From Thalassospira lohafexi (GTDB lineage: Bacteria; Pseudomonadota; Alphaproteobacteria; Rhodospirillales; Thalassospiraceae), in assembly GCF_002844275.1 (NCBI RefSeq), contig NZ_NXGX01000015.1:1-39809 (forward strand): a DNA stretch of 39,809 bases, read 5' to 3'. Position numbers and translations under genes: made by a program. A model generated the notes under the pieces. The model made no database searches. It was not told where the DNA came from and saw only the letters and a list, made by a program, of their open reading frames with translations. Within the stretch, counting starts at the first letter, position 1. Each line of letters starts with the position of its first letter. Shown here in pieces: positions 1 through 6,920 of this stretch.

Positions 1-228
1 TGCCTTTTCCTTTAAAATCAATGGTCGTTAGTCAGTTTTCCCCGTTTGTTCACGGTTATTGGAATCAATGGGTTGCGGTTTAAGTGACTAACCAATTTCC
101 CGTTTAACTCGCGGTTTATGATTCCGAGGGTGTTGTAACGATTACAGTATGTTGGTTGGAAAACTTCCGCCGTTCCGACCGATAGAATCAATGGCTTATG
201 GCGGTTTTGGAAAACTTTGGAGGGATCT
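1..228. other. Intergenic left end, probable attP-side region
   Basis: No convincing gene is seen. The stretch is AT-richer than its surroundings and holds imperfect internal repeats: GAATCAATGG occurs at about 62 and again at about 185, and CCCGTTTAACTCGCGGTTTATG near 98 loosely echoes CCCGTTTGTTCACGGTTATT near 41. Two TGACTAAC boxes are present (27-34 inverted, 85-92 direct). In a circular genome it lies just past the integrase stop, so an attachment-site role is reasonable. The core site was not identified. Confidence 0.5.
27..92. repeat. TGACTAAC boxes, left pair (candidate integrase arm sites)
   Basis: TGACTAAC reads on the minus strand at 27-34 and on the plus strand at 85-92. The second copy extends to AAGTGACTAACC (82-93), identical to 39729-39740 at the other end of the window. 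Repeated short boxes flanking an attP core are typical of arm-type binding sites of tyrosine integrases. That role is inferred from position. Confidence 0.45.
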
Positions 229-474
229 ATGAGTTGGTACATGTCAGCGCAAAGTCATATTGCAAAAGTTCATGAAGACCTGCCAGACGGATGCTCGTTC
301 GAGGACCGAAAGAAGGCTCTCAAAGACGCGTATCCTTTCGGCCCTCGTTCGATGTATCCTTACAAAGCGTGGTGTAAGGCCCAGCGTGAATATCTCGCAA
401 AGTTCAGGCCGCAGAAGGATATTCCGCCGACACCTTTAGAGCAGGCCATCAACAGCGCACAGGAGGGTGAGTGA
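229..474 (+). CDS. Small phage protein of unknown function
   Basis: This 81-residue soluble protein has no signal peptide or membrane segment. The ATG at 229 was chosen because GGAGGG (219-224) lies just upstream; an in-frame TTG at 217 would overlap that ribosome site. The middle is basic and aromatic (PYKAWCKAQREYL, about residues 43-55), and similar small proteins beginning with 'AIAKVHE'-like text recur in temperate phages. It is first in a three-gene plus-strand run with overlapping ends and, in a circle, lies downstream of the integrase. Function unknown. Confidence 0.7.
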   Translation: MSWYMSAQSHIAKVHEDLPDGCSFEDRKKALKDAYPFGPRSMYPYKAWCKAQREYLAKFRPQKDIPPTPLEQAINSAQEGE

Positions 475-716
475 TGGACCGGACGACGGATCACCTCTTA
501 AACGGCGAACCGCAACTATATCAAAAGCTGATGGGAAAAGACCCGTATGCTATCTGGGTCACTTCTCTATCTGGTAGAACGGTCGAAAAGAGGCCTGCCC
601 GGCTGCTCGCTTATGACGACATCGCGAAAACCAAAGCGCACGTGATCTATCTTGATGGATCACGTGACGTTGTTTTTGAAGAACAGATGACAGCCAGAAG
701 GCGGACAACCAAATGA
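474..716 (+). CDS. Small phage protein of unknown function
   Basis: An 80-residue soluble protein. The ATG at 474 overlaps the previous stop (TGATG) and is preceded by AGGAGGG at 461-467, so translational coupling is likely. A GTG at 471 is a less likely start. The later part (ARLLAYDDIAKTKAHVIYLDGSRDVVF) looks like a small beta-rich domain. I do not recognise the family. The gene overlaps the nuclease gene by four bases. Confidence 0.7.
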   Translation: MDRTTDHLLNGEPQLYQKLMGKDPYAIWVTSLSGRTVEKRPARLLAYDDIAKTKAHVIYLDGSRDVVFEEQMTARRRTTK

Positions 717-1114
717 AGCTTGCCATAACCCTCTGCCTGCTTGCCCTGCCAGCATCAGCCGAATGCTACCAATGGCCCCTATCAGGCACACCCTACGACG
801 GAGACACGTTCGCCGTGACCGTGCCGGGGCTGCCGGACGAACTTGCGCGGGTATCGGTGAGGGTCCGCGGGGTTGATGCGCCGGAGATCAGGGGCAAATG
901 TGATCAGGAGATAGCCGCGGCAAAGCGTGCTCAAGAATTCACCGCTGGGTGGATTAGCCGCGGCTATGAGATTTGCAGCCCGGAATGGGGTAAATACGGC
1001 GGGCGGGTGGTTGCTGACGTAATGCAGAACAACCGCAACCTCTCGCAAGACCTCATTGATGCAGAGCTTGGCAGGGAGTATGATGGTGGGAAACGGGAAG
1101 GATGGTGTGATTAA
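713..1114 (+). CDS. Secreted thermonuclease-like (SNase family) protein
   Basis: A 133-residue protein with a clear signal peptide (residues 1-16, cleavage after ALPASA). The rest resembles staphylococcal-nuclease-like domains: YDGDT at 28-32 supplies the metal-binding aspartate, R52 and the following VDAPE (54-58) match the Arg-x4-Asp/Glu catalytic strand, and KYGGRV supplies a second arginine. SNases cut DNA and RNA with Ca2+. The signal peptide suggests a periplasmic or secreted enzyme, perhaps acting on host or competitor nucleic acid. Its ATGA start overlaps the previous gene, and its stop overlaps that of the convergent holin gene. Confidence 0.8.
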   Translation: MKLAITLCLLALPASAECYQWPLSGTPYDGDTFAVTVPGLPDELARVSVRVRGVDAPEIRGKCDQEIAAAKRAQEFTAGWISRGYEICSPEWGKYGGRVVADVMQNNRNLSQDLIDAELGREYDGGKREGWCD

Positions 1115-1566
1115 CCGCCCCGGTCCGTTTTCATCTTTCCAAGCGCTGCACTGGCAATGTCACCCATATGTGGTGCGGCAAAGTAGAATGCCAAGATCAG
1201 CATAACGGCACTGCCCATGTCATTTGCGCTGTTACGAGCGATGATTGAAAGTTCGACCAGCTTGTCGTCAGTTTCAACAAAGACAGCAATCATATTTGCC
1301 ATGACGGAAAGCAAATACATGCCGAGCCATACACCCGTGATGGCAAGCGCAATAAGGCGACGGGCGAGGTTCTGCCCACTCGTGGCTGCCATCCAGTCAA
1401 CAACCATGCGCCGCGCTTCTGTAACGCTCTTTGCATGATCCTCTGCCTTTTCCTCATCGGTATACACCAATTTGTCGAGGCTGTTGGCAACACCATCAAC
1501 GATCCCACCGAGAGCCTTATCCGTTCCAAATAGCTTCCCGAAGAACGATCCGATCCCTCCAAACAT
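1111..1566 (-). CDS. 3TM-type phage holin (GTA holin family)
   Basis: This 151-residue protein starts with a short amphipathic segment (GIGSFFGKLFG), has a charged stretch (residues 30-55), then membrane segments near 66-90 (LIALAITGVWLGMYLLSVMANMI) and 112-130 (AVMLILAFYFAA). This matches the holin family of gene transfer agents and alphaproteobacterial phages (Holin_3TMs). Holins make the inner-membrane lesion that lets endolysin reach the wall or collapses the membrane potential. GGAGGG precedes the ATG. The gene is the last of the leftward late operon and follows the endolysin by two bases, forming a lysis cassette. Confidence 0.85.
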   Translation of the reverse strand: MFGGIGSFFGKLFGTDKALGGIVDGVANSLDKLVYTDEEKAEDHAKSVTEARRMVVDWMAATSGQNLARRLIALAITGVWLGMYLLSVMANMIAVFVETDDKLVELSIIARNSANDMGSAVMLILAFYFAAPHMGDIASAALGKMKTDRGG

Positions 1567-1568
1567 AA

Positions 1569-2039
1569 TCAGCCCTCCACATAACGATGATAGTTTTCGA
1601 TGAACTCGGATTCACTGCCCTTGCCAAGCGCGGTGTTGTAATACCGCTTCCAGTACCGGGCCAGACCGGCAAGATCGTTTGCCCCGGGCAATGCCTCGGA
1701 TACCCGATAATAATGGATGCGACACATCAGCGCGGCATAGGCCAGATTGCAAATCAGGTTCGACGCATCACTCAAGGCCGGGGCCTTGTGTGCTTCTGCC
1801 TTCGCCTTCAATTCCGGGCGGTATGACAAAAAGTTCTGCTGGATATCGTGAAGCGTGCTCGGCTCCATCTGGAAGATGCCGCGCGCGGGGCCGTTGCCGA
1901 GTTGGACAACATATTGGCCGAGCCCGCTTTCCTGTGCTGCCGTGCCCATCAGAAGGTTTTCAGCAGCTTCGGTCCACATGCCTGCATCCTGCAAGACCGG
2001 ACGGATCACGCTTTCGCGCAACTGTTTGGAATTAATCAT
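1569..2039 (-). CDS. Lytic-transglycosylase-like endolysin
   Basis: A 156-residue soluble protein. TAAQESGLG (33-41) places a glutamate (E37) where SLT/lysozyme-fold transglycosylases keep their catalytic Glu, and GPARGIFQMEP (50-60) resembles the 'ALGLMQ' motif that follows it. The Trp/Tyr-rich C-terminus (RYWKRYYNT) also fits. It would cleave peptidoglycan glycan strands at lysis, or locally during DNA entry if carried in virions. There is no signal peptide, so it would need the adjacent holin. It overlaps the upstream membrane-protein gene by ATGA. Confidence 0.75.
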   Translation of the reverse strand: MINSKQLRESVIRPVLQDAGMWTEAAENLLMGTAAQESGLGQYVVQLGNGPARGIFQMEPSTLHDIQQNFLSYRPELKAKAEAHKAPALSDASNLICNLAYAALMCRIHYYRVSEALPGANDLAGLARYWKRYYNTALGKGSESEFIENYHRYVEG

Positions 2040-2245
2040 GACCGTTCCCTCAGCCGCTTGACAATATCAAACCCCATAATCACGATGCGCCCGATCAGAA
2101 GCAGCAGACCAAGCCAGAACACGATGTCCTGACCTGTCACGCCGCCAACAATTGTGCTGCCGCCTCCGACCCCGCTGTCATACCAGAGTGACTTGTCGTG
2201 CATCTGCTCTTTGGCGACTTCCGCGATTTGGTGAAGGTTTGTCAT
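2036..2245 (-). CDS. Small single-TM lysis-cassette protein
   Basis: A 69-residue protein with a polar N-terminus, a Gly/Ser loop (GVGGGSTIVGG, 25-35), one strong membrane segment (about 41-59, IVFWLGLLLLIGRIVIMGF) and a basic tail (KRLRERS). Size, topology and four-base overlaps with the endolysin and the upstream gene suggest a lysis role, such as an antiholin or second holin. The Gly-rich loop is also seen in small structural membrane proteins. Exact function is inferred from position. Confidence 0.65.
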   Translation of the reverse strand: MTNLHQIAEVAKEQMHDKSLWYDSGVGGGSTIVGGVTGQDIVFWLGLLLLIGRIVIMGFDIVKRLRERS

Positions 2246-2544
2246 GCGCCCGGCCCTTTGAGTTTTGCTTCAAGTTCCTGCCAAGCCTCGCCAGAAGCGA
2301 CAATGCAGCTTGGCCCGGTCGGATAGGTGAAAAGTATCGTCCATGTCTGGCCGTCAGGCGCTTTAAGAACCTCGATCACGCCGCCATTTTTGGTGACACC
2401 AAACGCAACCGGTTCCTCGGCATATTTCGCGCTGAGACTAGCGATTACCTTTGATCGGTCGCCGCAGACTGGCTGGGCGAAGATGGGGGCAGACGGCAAT
2501 AAAAAAAGGACCGCAAATACTGCGATCCCAAATACCTTTTTCAT
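2242..2544 (-). CDS. Exported small protein of unknown function
   Basis: A 100-residue protein with a signal peptide (residues 1-23, cleavage after PIFA). The mature part begins QPVCGDR and holds a second cysteine in the GPSCIVASGEAW segment, so a disulfide in the periplasm is likely. The pattern of an early CGDR followed by a GxxWTI strand and CIVASGEAW recurs in small periplasmic proteins of alphaproteobacteria and their phages. It overlaps the next gene by ATGA. There is no lipobox, so it is not an outer-membrane spanin. It may be an accessory gene carried with the lysis block. Confidence 0.65.
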   Translation of the reverse strand: MKKVFGIAVFAVLFLLPSAPIFAQPVCGDRSKVIASLSAKYAEEPVAFGVTKNGGVIEVLKAPDGQTWTILFTYPTGPSCIVASGEAWQELEAKLKGPGA

Positions 2545-2555
2545 GTCGGTGTCCT

Positions 2556-2786
2556 TTACTCTTTCAATAGGGACTTAACTTGCCCGAAGTGCGCGGCATT
2601 CGAGCGTTTGAGCGTGGCAACCTCGCCACGAAGTTCGACAATCTGCTCAAGCAGGGCTTCGGTTTGCGGTCTGATAATGAAATTCGTGACCGACGACGCC
2701 AGCCCGAAAACCACCAGAACGATTGTCACAATCGAAATTGTGACCGACTTGGCAATCGCAGTCCTGTCGTCAGCGTTGCTTTTCAT
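2556..2786 (-). CDS. Small membrane-anchored coiled-coil protein
   Basis: A 76-residue protein with one membrane segment (about 17-38, ISIVTIVLVVFGLASSVTNFII), then a helical coiled-coil-like tail (QTEALLEQIVELRGEVATLK). The ATG at 2786 was chosen because GGAGGA lies 6 bases upstream; the frame stays open a further 123 codons. N-in membrane anchor plus coiled coil resembles inner-membrane spanins (Rz-like), but it is short and no lipoprotein partner is visible. Call left open. Confidence 0.6.
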   Translation of the reverse strand: MKSNADDRTAIAKSVTISIVTIVLVVFGLASSVTNFIIRPQTEALLEQIVELRGEVATLKRSNAAHFGQVKSLLKE

Positions 2787-3057
2787 GTGCGTCCTCCAAA
2801 CCGGGCTGAATACGGTTAAACAGTTCGTCGTTAGCGTCCACTTGGAGCCAACATGCTGATCGATGATTTCGGGGTTAATGGGTGCGCCGCGCTGAACGCC
2901 GCCACGGGCCATTGCGGAAGGTAGCTTGAGCAAACCGCGACCGCGCTTGAAAACGTACCAGTGAGGGCCGATTGCAACGGATCTGGAGACGAAGCCCAGA
3001 GCAAGCTCAAGGCATGATCCGACCCATGTTTCCGGGGTTTTGGTAACTAGAAAAGCC
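2787..3057. other. Gap with an open minus frame and no clear start
   Basis: The frame of the 2556-2786 gene stays open through this gap and reads protein-like (for example SRSVAIGPHWYVFKRG). No ATG with a ribosome site was found; an internal ATG (MARGGVQRG, near 2885) is the only good candidate. It could be a short real gene, a decayed gene or chance. No promoter or hairpin was seen. Confidence 0.3.
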
Positions 3058-3525
3058 TTACGACCCTTGGGTGAGTCGGTGCGTGACTGCGGCATCAAAA
3101 ATCGCGTCGATATCATCGCTATCCAGCTCGAATTCATCAGCCAGAAGAACCACAAGAGAATGGTCTTTTGTCCAAAATTCCTCTTGATAATCCAGCCAAG
3201 CGTTCATCCGGCGGTCAGCGTTTGTTATGGCCGCAATCTCGGTTTCAATGTCCTCATAGGTGATCTTTCCTCCGGCCCGCTGGTATGTCGTGCCGTGTTG
3301 ATTTTGCAGAACTTTTAGAACTGAAAGGCGATGAGCGGAACCAACGTCTGGCGTAGTATCACCCGGCTTTGGATTTGCCGCCTTCACGTTCTTTTTATGC
3401 AGCGCCAATGCGCGCATTTTTTGTGGGTTTCCAAGCCAAAGTTCTACCTGAGCCTCGCCTTGTTCGTGCTGCGGAAATTCCGCAAGAATGGCTTCTCTGC
3501 GCTTTCGCGATACGCTCTTACTCAT
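3058..3525 (-). CDS. Protein of unknown function downstream of tail fibre
   Basis: A 155-residue soluble, charged protein: basic N-terminus (SRKRREAIL), basic middle, acidic C-terminal third (ADEFELDSDDIDAIFDAA). GAGGTG precedes the ATG. It starts 8 bases after the tail-fibre stop, so it belongs to the late operon. Genes in this position often encode fibre chaperones or host-specificity factors. The family was not recognised and that role is a guess. Confidence 0.65.
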   Translation of the reverse strand: MSKSVSRKRREAILAEFPQHEQGEAQVELWLGNPQKMRALALHKKNVKAANPKPGDTTPDVGSAHRLSVLKVLQNQHGTTYQRAGGKITYEDIETEIAAITNADRRMNAWLDYQEEFWTKDHSLVVLLADEFELDSDDIDAIFDAAVTHRLTQGS

Positions 3526-3533
3526 AGTTCACC

Positions 3534-5237
3534 TCAATAAAGTGGAATCAGGCCGACGCAATCGGTGTAGCGCATCTCTTTTGCTGCAGCAGCCGCGTCA
3601 AGTTTCAACCGATACTGGAGGGACGTCCCGCTTTGCCCGGAGACATCAGCCTCTGCACGGAATAATTTTTTGCCTGTCGATCCCAGATCGCCGACAGCGG
3701 TTAAACTGGCCGCCTCATACGTGCTGCCACCGTCAATTGAGATGTCAACGGTTAGGTCAGTGCCGAGCGTGGTGGCATCAACCGGGTCGTAGATGAAGTA
3801 CCCAAGCGCATCCTGAGCGCCAGTCGTAATCGTGGTCGCTGTAGGAACAAGTGTCGCTGTTCCCGCGCTTGTGGCAATCGTCATCCCGAAAATCAAATCG
3901 CGGCTGGCGTTGATCGGGCTACCTGTGGCAAGGCTGGTGATGGTATTGTCCCGGCATGAGATGAAACCGGCAACGGTGGCACAGGTTGACGCCGTGATGT
4001 TGTAAGCACCCTCTGGAACCAGAACAACCCAATATACCGTAGACGCTGTTACGCTCGGACCTGTAGCCCACGTGAACGTTTTGACCCCCGATGTTGTGAT
4101 ATTTACGCTCGCGCTATCGCTGCCGATTTGTGCAGATGGGCTGTTTCCGCTGTTCGACCAGATTTCGACATGGTAATTTCCCGGTGTAGCAACAGAAAGA
4201 ACATCAAAGGTGGCTTCAACAACAGAACCAGAAGCAGCGGCGCTAAATTGCATCCCCGCGTTCGCACCTGTTGCATTGCTAAGCTCTGCTGTATCAATAC
4301 CGGTTTCGCCAGCGGTGCCGTCGTCCGTGGTTGTCGCATTGCTGTACCAGTCGTTTACGCTGTCATAGGTTGCCCCTGTTTTTGTCGCCAAACTGTCCGT
4401 TTGGAGGTTGTCGACAAGCTTGAGGTTGCCAAGGTCCGCGCCGGGGACAGAAGCCGCATCAGCTTGCGCAAGCTGCCACGCAAGACTGGTCGCCGCAATA
4501 TCTCGTGCGATTTGATCCACGATTCCCGACAGCCCTGAACCGTCGCCATCGGCTCGCAGCAAATCACCAGAACCAGATGTAATCGACGGTCCGTCCTTGA
4601 GCGTTTTCCCGCCCGTGCCGTCAAAAAGCGCAACCGCGCCGTCGGTGGCGGAGGCCGGGCCCTGAACGTAATCGCTCAAATCCTGACTTGCAGAGACATA
4701 CACCCGGAAGTTTGTGCCGTCATAGGTGGCTTCATAGATCGTGCCGTTGACGATATCGCCAGCCGTCAAGGCGTCACCGTCCTGATTGACCAGCGTTTTC
4801 GCACCCGCCGCATTAATGTTGATCGTTGGCGTGGTGGTCGCGCTGTCGTCCGATGCAAGAAACCGCACGGTCAGCCCCGCGGTGTAGGCCGTCAAAGTCG
4901 GCGTCAGGTTGATGGTCAGCGCATCTGCCGTGCCCGCTGCGGTGCCGCCCCACTGAAACGCACCGTTCTGCACTTGACCGGCTCCGGCGTAATGGTTTGC
5001 TGCTGTGGCATTGCCAACCCCGGTGTGCTTCTGGTTGTTCATCGGCAGATCGGCGGTTGGCGTGTTCTGCCCGTCTTTCGCGATTGTGTTCTGAATAGCG
5101 TCCGCTAGATCCTGATCGTGGGTGTCGTGATTGTCCGCAGTAATCTTAATGCTGGCGTCACGATCATTTTCCCACGTATTCGACCCGCTGTTAGTACCGT
5201 TGTTGCGAGTTACAACGCCCGATCCATTCCATCCCAT
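3534..5237 (-). CDS. Tail fibre / receptor-binding protein
   Basis: A 567-residue protein rich in Thr, Ala, Gly, Ser and Asp. The N-terminus (GWNGSG, then NTWENDRDASIKITADNHD and HDQDLADAI) is a recurring virion-attachment text of podovirus tail fibres. Residues 110-220 are a beta-rich repeat region (TINLTPTLTAYTAGLTVRF) as in fibre stalks. The last 250 residues look like a jelly-roll or carbohydrate-binding domain (NYHVEIWSNSG, VYWVVLVPEGAY). The ATG at 5237 has GGAG upstream; the 46 codons before it cross a terminator hairpin. It occupies the place of P22 gene 9 and probably sets host range. Confidence 0.85.
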   Translation of the reverse strand: MGWNGSGVVTRNNGTNSGSNTWENDRDASIKITADNHDTHDQDLADAIQNTIAKDGQNTPTADLPMNNQKHTGVGNATAANHYAGAGQVQNGAFQWGGTAAGTADALTINLTPTLTAYTAGLTVRFLASDDSATTTPTININAAGAKTLVNQDGDALTAGDIVNGTIYEATYDGTNFRVYVSASQDLSDYVQGPASATDGAVALFDGTGGKTLKDGPSITSGSGDLLRADGDGSGLSGIVDQIARDIAATSLAWQLAQADAASVPGADLGNLKLVDNLQTDSLATKTGATYDSVNDWYSNATTTDDGTAGETGIDTAELSNATGANAGMQFSAAASGSVVEATFDVLSVATPGNYHVEIWSNSGNSPSAQIGSDSASVNITTSGVKTFTWATGPSVTASTVYWVVLVPEGAYNITASTCATVAGFISCRDNTITSLATGSPINASRDLIFGMTIATSAGTATLVPTATTITTGAQDALGYFIYDPVDATTLGTDLTVDISIDGGSTYEAASLTAVGDLGSTGKKLFRAEADVSGQSGTSLQYRLKLDAAAAAKEMRYTDCVGLIPLY

Positions 5238-5255
5238 TCGGAATCTCCATAGAAA

Positions 5256-5282
5256 AAGGGCCGCTCCGATGGAACGACCCTT
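5256..5282 (-). terminator. Intrinsic terminator ahead of tail-fibre gene
   Basis: On the minus strand AAGGGTCGTTCC pairs with GGAGCGGCCCTT (12 bp with two G-U pairs, loop ATC), followed by a T tract at 5257-5253. It lies between the antirepressor cluster and the tail fibre, where P22 also has a terminator after ant. It would confine prophage-state transcription of the antirepressor genes while antiterminated late transcription passes through. Confidence 0.7.
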
Positions 5283-5302
5283 GGTTAATCTGTGTGTGGT
5301 GG

Positions 5303-5536
5303 TTAATGCATCATCCCGACGATGGGATATTTCGTGCCGATTATCGGCGGTTCTTCCTCGCTTCGACCGATCCATTGCCGACCATCTTGCGTGATGGTGA
5401 CGGCGTATTTGGTCTGTATGGTCCTGTCCCGTGCCAGAAGCAGTGTTTCACCTGCTACAAAGCGCGGCCCGACTGCGTTAGTCGCGCAAACGACCTCCGC
5501 AATGCCCTTTTCAAGGGCGCGATCCATGAGGCGCAT
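5303..5536 (-). CDS. Small protein of unknown function in antirepressor operon
   Basis: A 77-residue soluble protein, mixed alpha/beta by eye, with a beta-rich second half (KYAVTITQDGRQWIGR). Its ATG overlaps the previous stop (TAATG), so it is coupled to the genes behind the antirepressor. It ends before the terminator upstream of the tail fibre, placing it in the antirepressor unit. No known family recognised. Confidence 0.65.
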   Translation of the reverse strand: MRLMDRALEKGIAEVVCATNAVGPRFVAGETLLLARDRTIQTKYAVTITQDGRQWIGRSEEEPPIIGTKYPIVGMMH

Positions 5537-5736
5537 TAGGCTGGTTCACCTTTGTCGCCATCAGCAAAAAGATGGTTGCTGATTTCGCACAAGTTGGAAA
5601 GCACATGCTCAACGATAGCATTTTCAGGCCGGTCACCGAGAATGCCGCTCAACCCCTCAAGCTCTTCGATGGCGTTATCTAAAAGCTGTTCCGGCGTCAT
5701 GTGGTAATGGACTTCCAGATTGATGACATTGCTCAT
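5536..5736 (-). CDS. Small acidic protein after antirepressor
   Basis: A 66-residue acidic, helical protein (TPEQLLDNAIEELEGL, then ENAIVEHVLSNLCEI). Its start overlaps the antirepressor stop by ATGA and its stop overlaps the next ATG, so expression should follow the antirepressor. The family was not recognised. A regulatory partner is possible but unsupported. Confidence 0.65.
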   Translation of the reverse strand: MSNVINLEVHYHMTPEQLLDNAIEELEGLSGILGDRPENAIVEHVLSNLCEISNHLFADGDKGEPA

Positions 5737-6554
5737 TTATCACCTCCCTTCGGAACCAGTCGCATAACAGCCTGACCACCCTTGCGATCCAGAAGATCGT
5801 TTAACGGCCCCCACCCGCCTTTTGCCAGCCATTCATTAATGGCCTGACGAGGGAACAGCTTGCGACCGTAAACGTCGCGGTGAATGACATAATCTGTCTT
5901 GCCTTCACAGAAACGCGTCAAAGCGTTGCTGATCCGCAAGACAAACCCACGAGGCCGACGTTTCACACCGCGATCAACGGCAACCTCAATCGCCGGGATC
6001 GCGGTAACGGCACTCATGCGCGGATCTCGCGTCAGGCGCTGGTCAATCATCTGTTCGATGCCTTCGCCAAGCGCTTTCATGACAATGCCCTTCACGATGC
6101 CGCCGATGCTTTTGGCAACTTCTGGCGACAGCCCGGTAACGATACCGTCCAGATCACCTTTGACTGCAACGCCCTGCGTCCAGTAATCATGCAGCGCGAT
6201 GGCCGATTCTTCCTGATACAGCACGATGCGCTGGCGCTTTTCTTCGTCCTTGATCTTGTTCGGGTTAACTGATGCCAGCCACAGCGGAAGTTTGCGGACC
6301 GGCATGGAGAGCATTTGGTATTGCTTTCCATCTCGTCCAGCCGTGGTGATATGCCCACAACTGAATTTCTCAACTTGGTCAGCGATCTTTTTATGCTGCG
6401 TTGACCAATCAAGCCCCATCCCCTCACAGACAGACCGCATCGCCACGAACGGCTCGCCGTCATGATGGAAGGTAACAAGGCTATTTCCGTGGAAATCCAG
6501 CGTCACCAACGACTGGCTGGACAAATCAGCATTGTTTTGTGTATGCTCCTGCAT
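5733..6554 (-). CDS. ant: Antirepressor, P22 Ant N-terminal-domain type
   Basis: A 273-residue protein. Residues about 20-130 match the P22 antirepressor N-terminal domain (P22_AR_N): VTLDFHGNSLVT, then the 'GEPFVAMRSVCEGMGLDW' segment, then LPLWLASVNPNKI and LHDYWTQGVAV. The C-terminal third is a separate basic domain (FVLRISNALTRFCEGKTDYVIHRDVYGRKLFPRQAINEW) that may bind DNA or a partner. In P22, Ant binds and inactivates the C2 repressor. The ATG at 6554 has AAGGAC upstream. It follows a small Arc-like gene and ends at a terminator, as in the P22 immI region. Confidence 0.85.
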   Translation of the reverse strand: MQEHTQNNADLSSQSLVTLDFHGNSLVTFHHDGEPFVAMRSVCEGMGLDWSTQHKKIADQVEKFSCGHITTAGRDGKQYQMLSMPVRKLPLWLASVNPNKIKDEEKRQRIVLYQEESAIALHDYWTQGVAVKGDLDGIVTGLSPEVAKSIGGIVKGIVMKALGEGIEQMIDQRLTRDPRMSAVTAIPAIEVAVDRGVKRRPRGFVLRISNALTRFCEGKTDYVIHRDVYGRKLFPRQAINEWLAKGGWGPLNDLLDRKGGQAVMRLVPKGGDK

Positions 6555-6618
6555 GTCACAAGTCCTTTTGCTAGTGGATTTTGATATCTCAAACCCTCGA
6601 AGTTCCAGCTTCGGGGGT

Positions 6619-6789
6619 TTACTTTTGGACGGGCTGCTCCGCGATAGCCGCATCCAATCCTTTTGAAATAAGGGTCCGAAGCGCAACCGTCATTTTTCCG
6701 ATATGCTCTTCGAATCGCCAATCGTTGATCTTTTCAACCATCTTGGGATCAAGCGGAAGATGGACTATATGAGTGTCTTTCTGCGCCAC
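6619..6789 (-). CDS. arc: Arc-like ribbon-helix-helix repressor
   Basis: A very small gene (56 residues from GTG at 6789; an ATG at 6795 lies only one base after AAGGAG, while the GTG has good spacing). The protein shows one beta strand (THIVHLPL), helix A (DPKMVEKINDWRFEEHI) and helix B (TVALRTLISKGLDAAI), the Arc/Mnt/MetJ ribbon-helix-helix plan. It lies 64 bases before the antirepressor on the same strand, as arc precedes ant in P22. It probably represses the divergent promoters at 6807-6900. Confidence 0.75.
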   Translation of the reverse strand: MAQKDTHIVHLPLDPKMVEKINDWRFEEHIGKMTVALRTLISKGLDAAIAEQPVQK

Positions 6790-6795
6790 ATGCAT

Positions 6796-6920
6796 TCTCC
6801 TTCACTTTAAACGCACATTAAAACAAGTGCGATTGTGTGGTTGTTCGTTATGTTCGTCAAGTTCTTTTTGCACTTTTTACTCAGTGCGTTTAACTTGCAC
6901 TGATAACCAAGGAGATAGCT
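6796..6920. promoter_or_regulatory. Divergent promoters with inverted-repeat operators
   Basis: Minus strand: TTGACG (6860-6855), 17-bp spacer, CACAAT (6837-6832), reading into arc/ant. Plus strand: TTGCAC (6868-6873), 17-bp spacer, TAACTT (6891-6896), reading into the repressor at 6921. TTAAACGCAC (6807-6816) and its exact reverse complement GTGCGTTTAA (6884-6893) lie downstream of one start and over the other -10. GCAC/GTGC occurs five times in this region. Operators for the two ribbon-helix-helix proteins are the natural reading. Confidence 0.65.

Noticed and set aside
18..242. Minus-strand 74-codon frame in the left intergenic region
   Set aside because: No ribosome site, covers repeats and TGACTAAC boxes, no recognisable protein features.
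2242..2786. Spanin pair (exported protein plus membrane coiled coil)
   Set aside because: The exported protein has no lipobox cysteine at the cleavage site, so the o-spanin role is unsupported.
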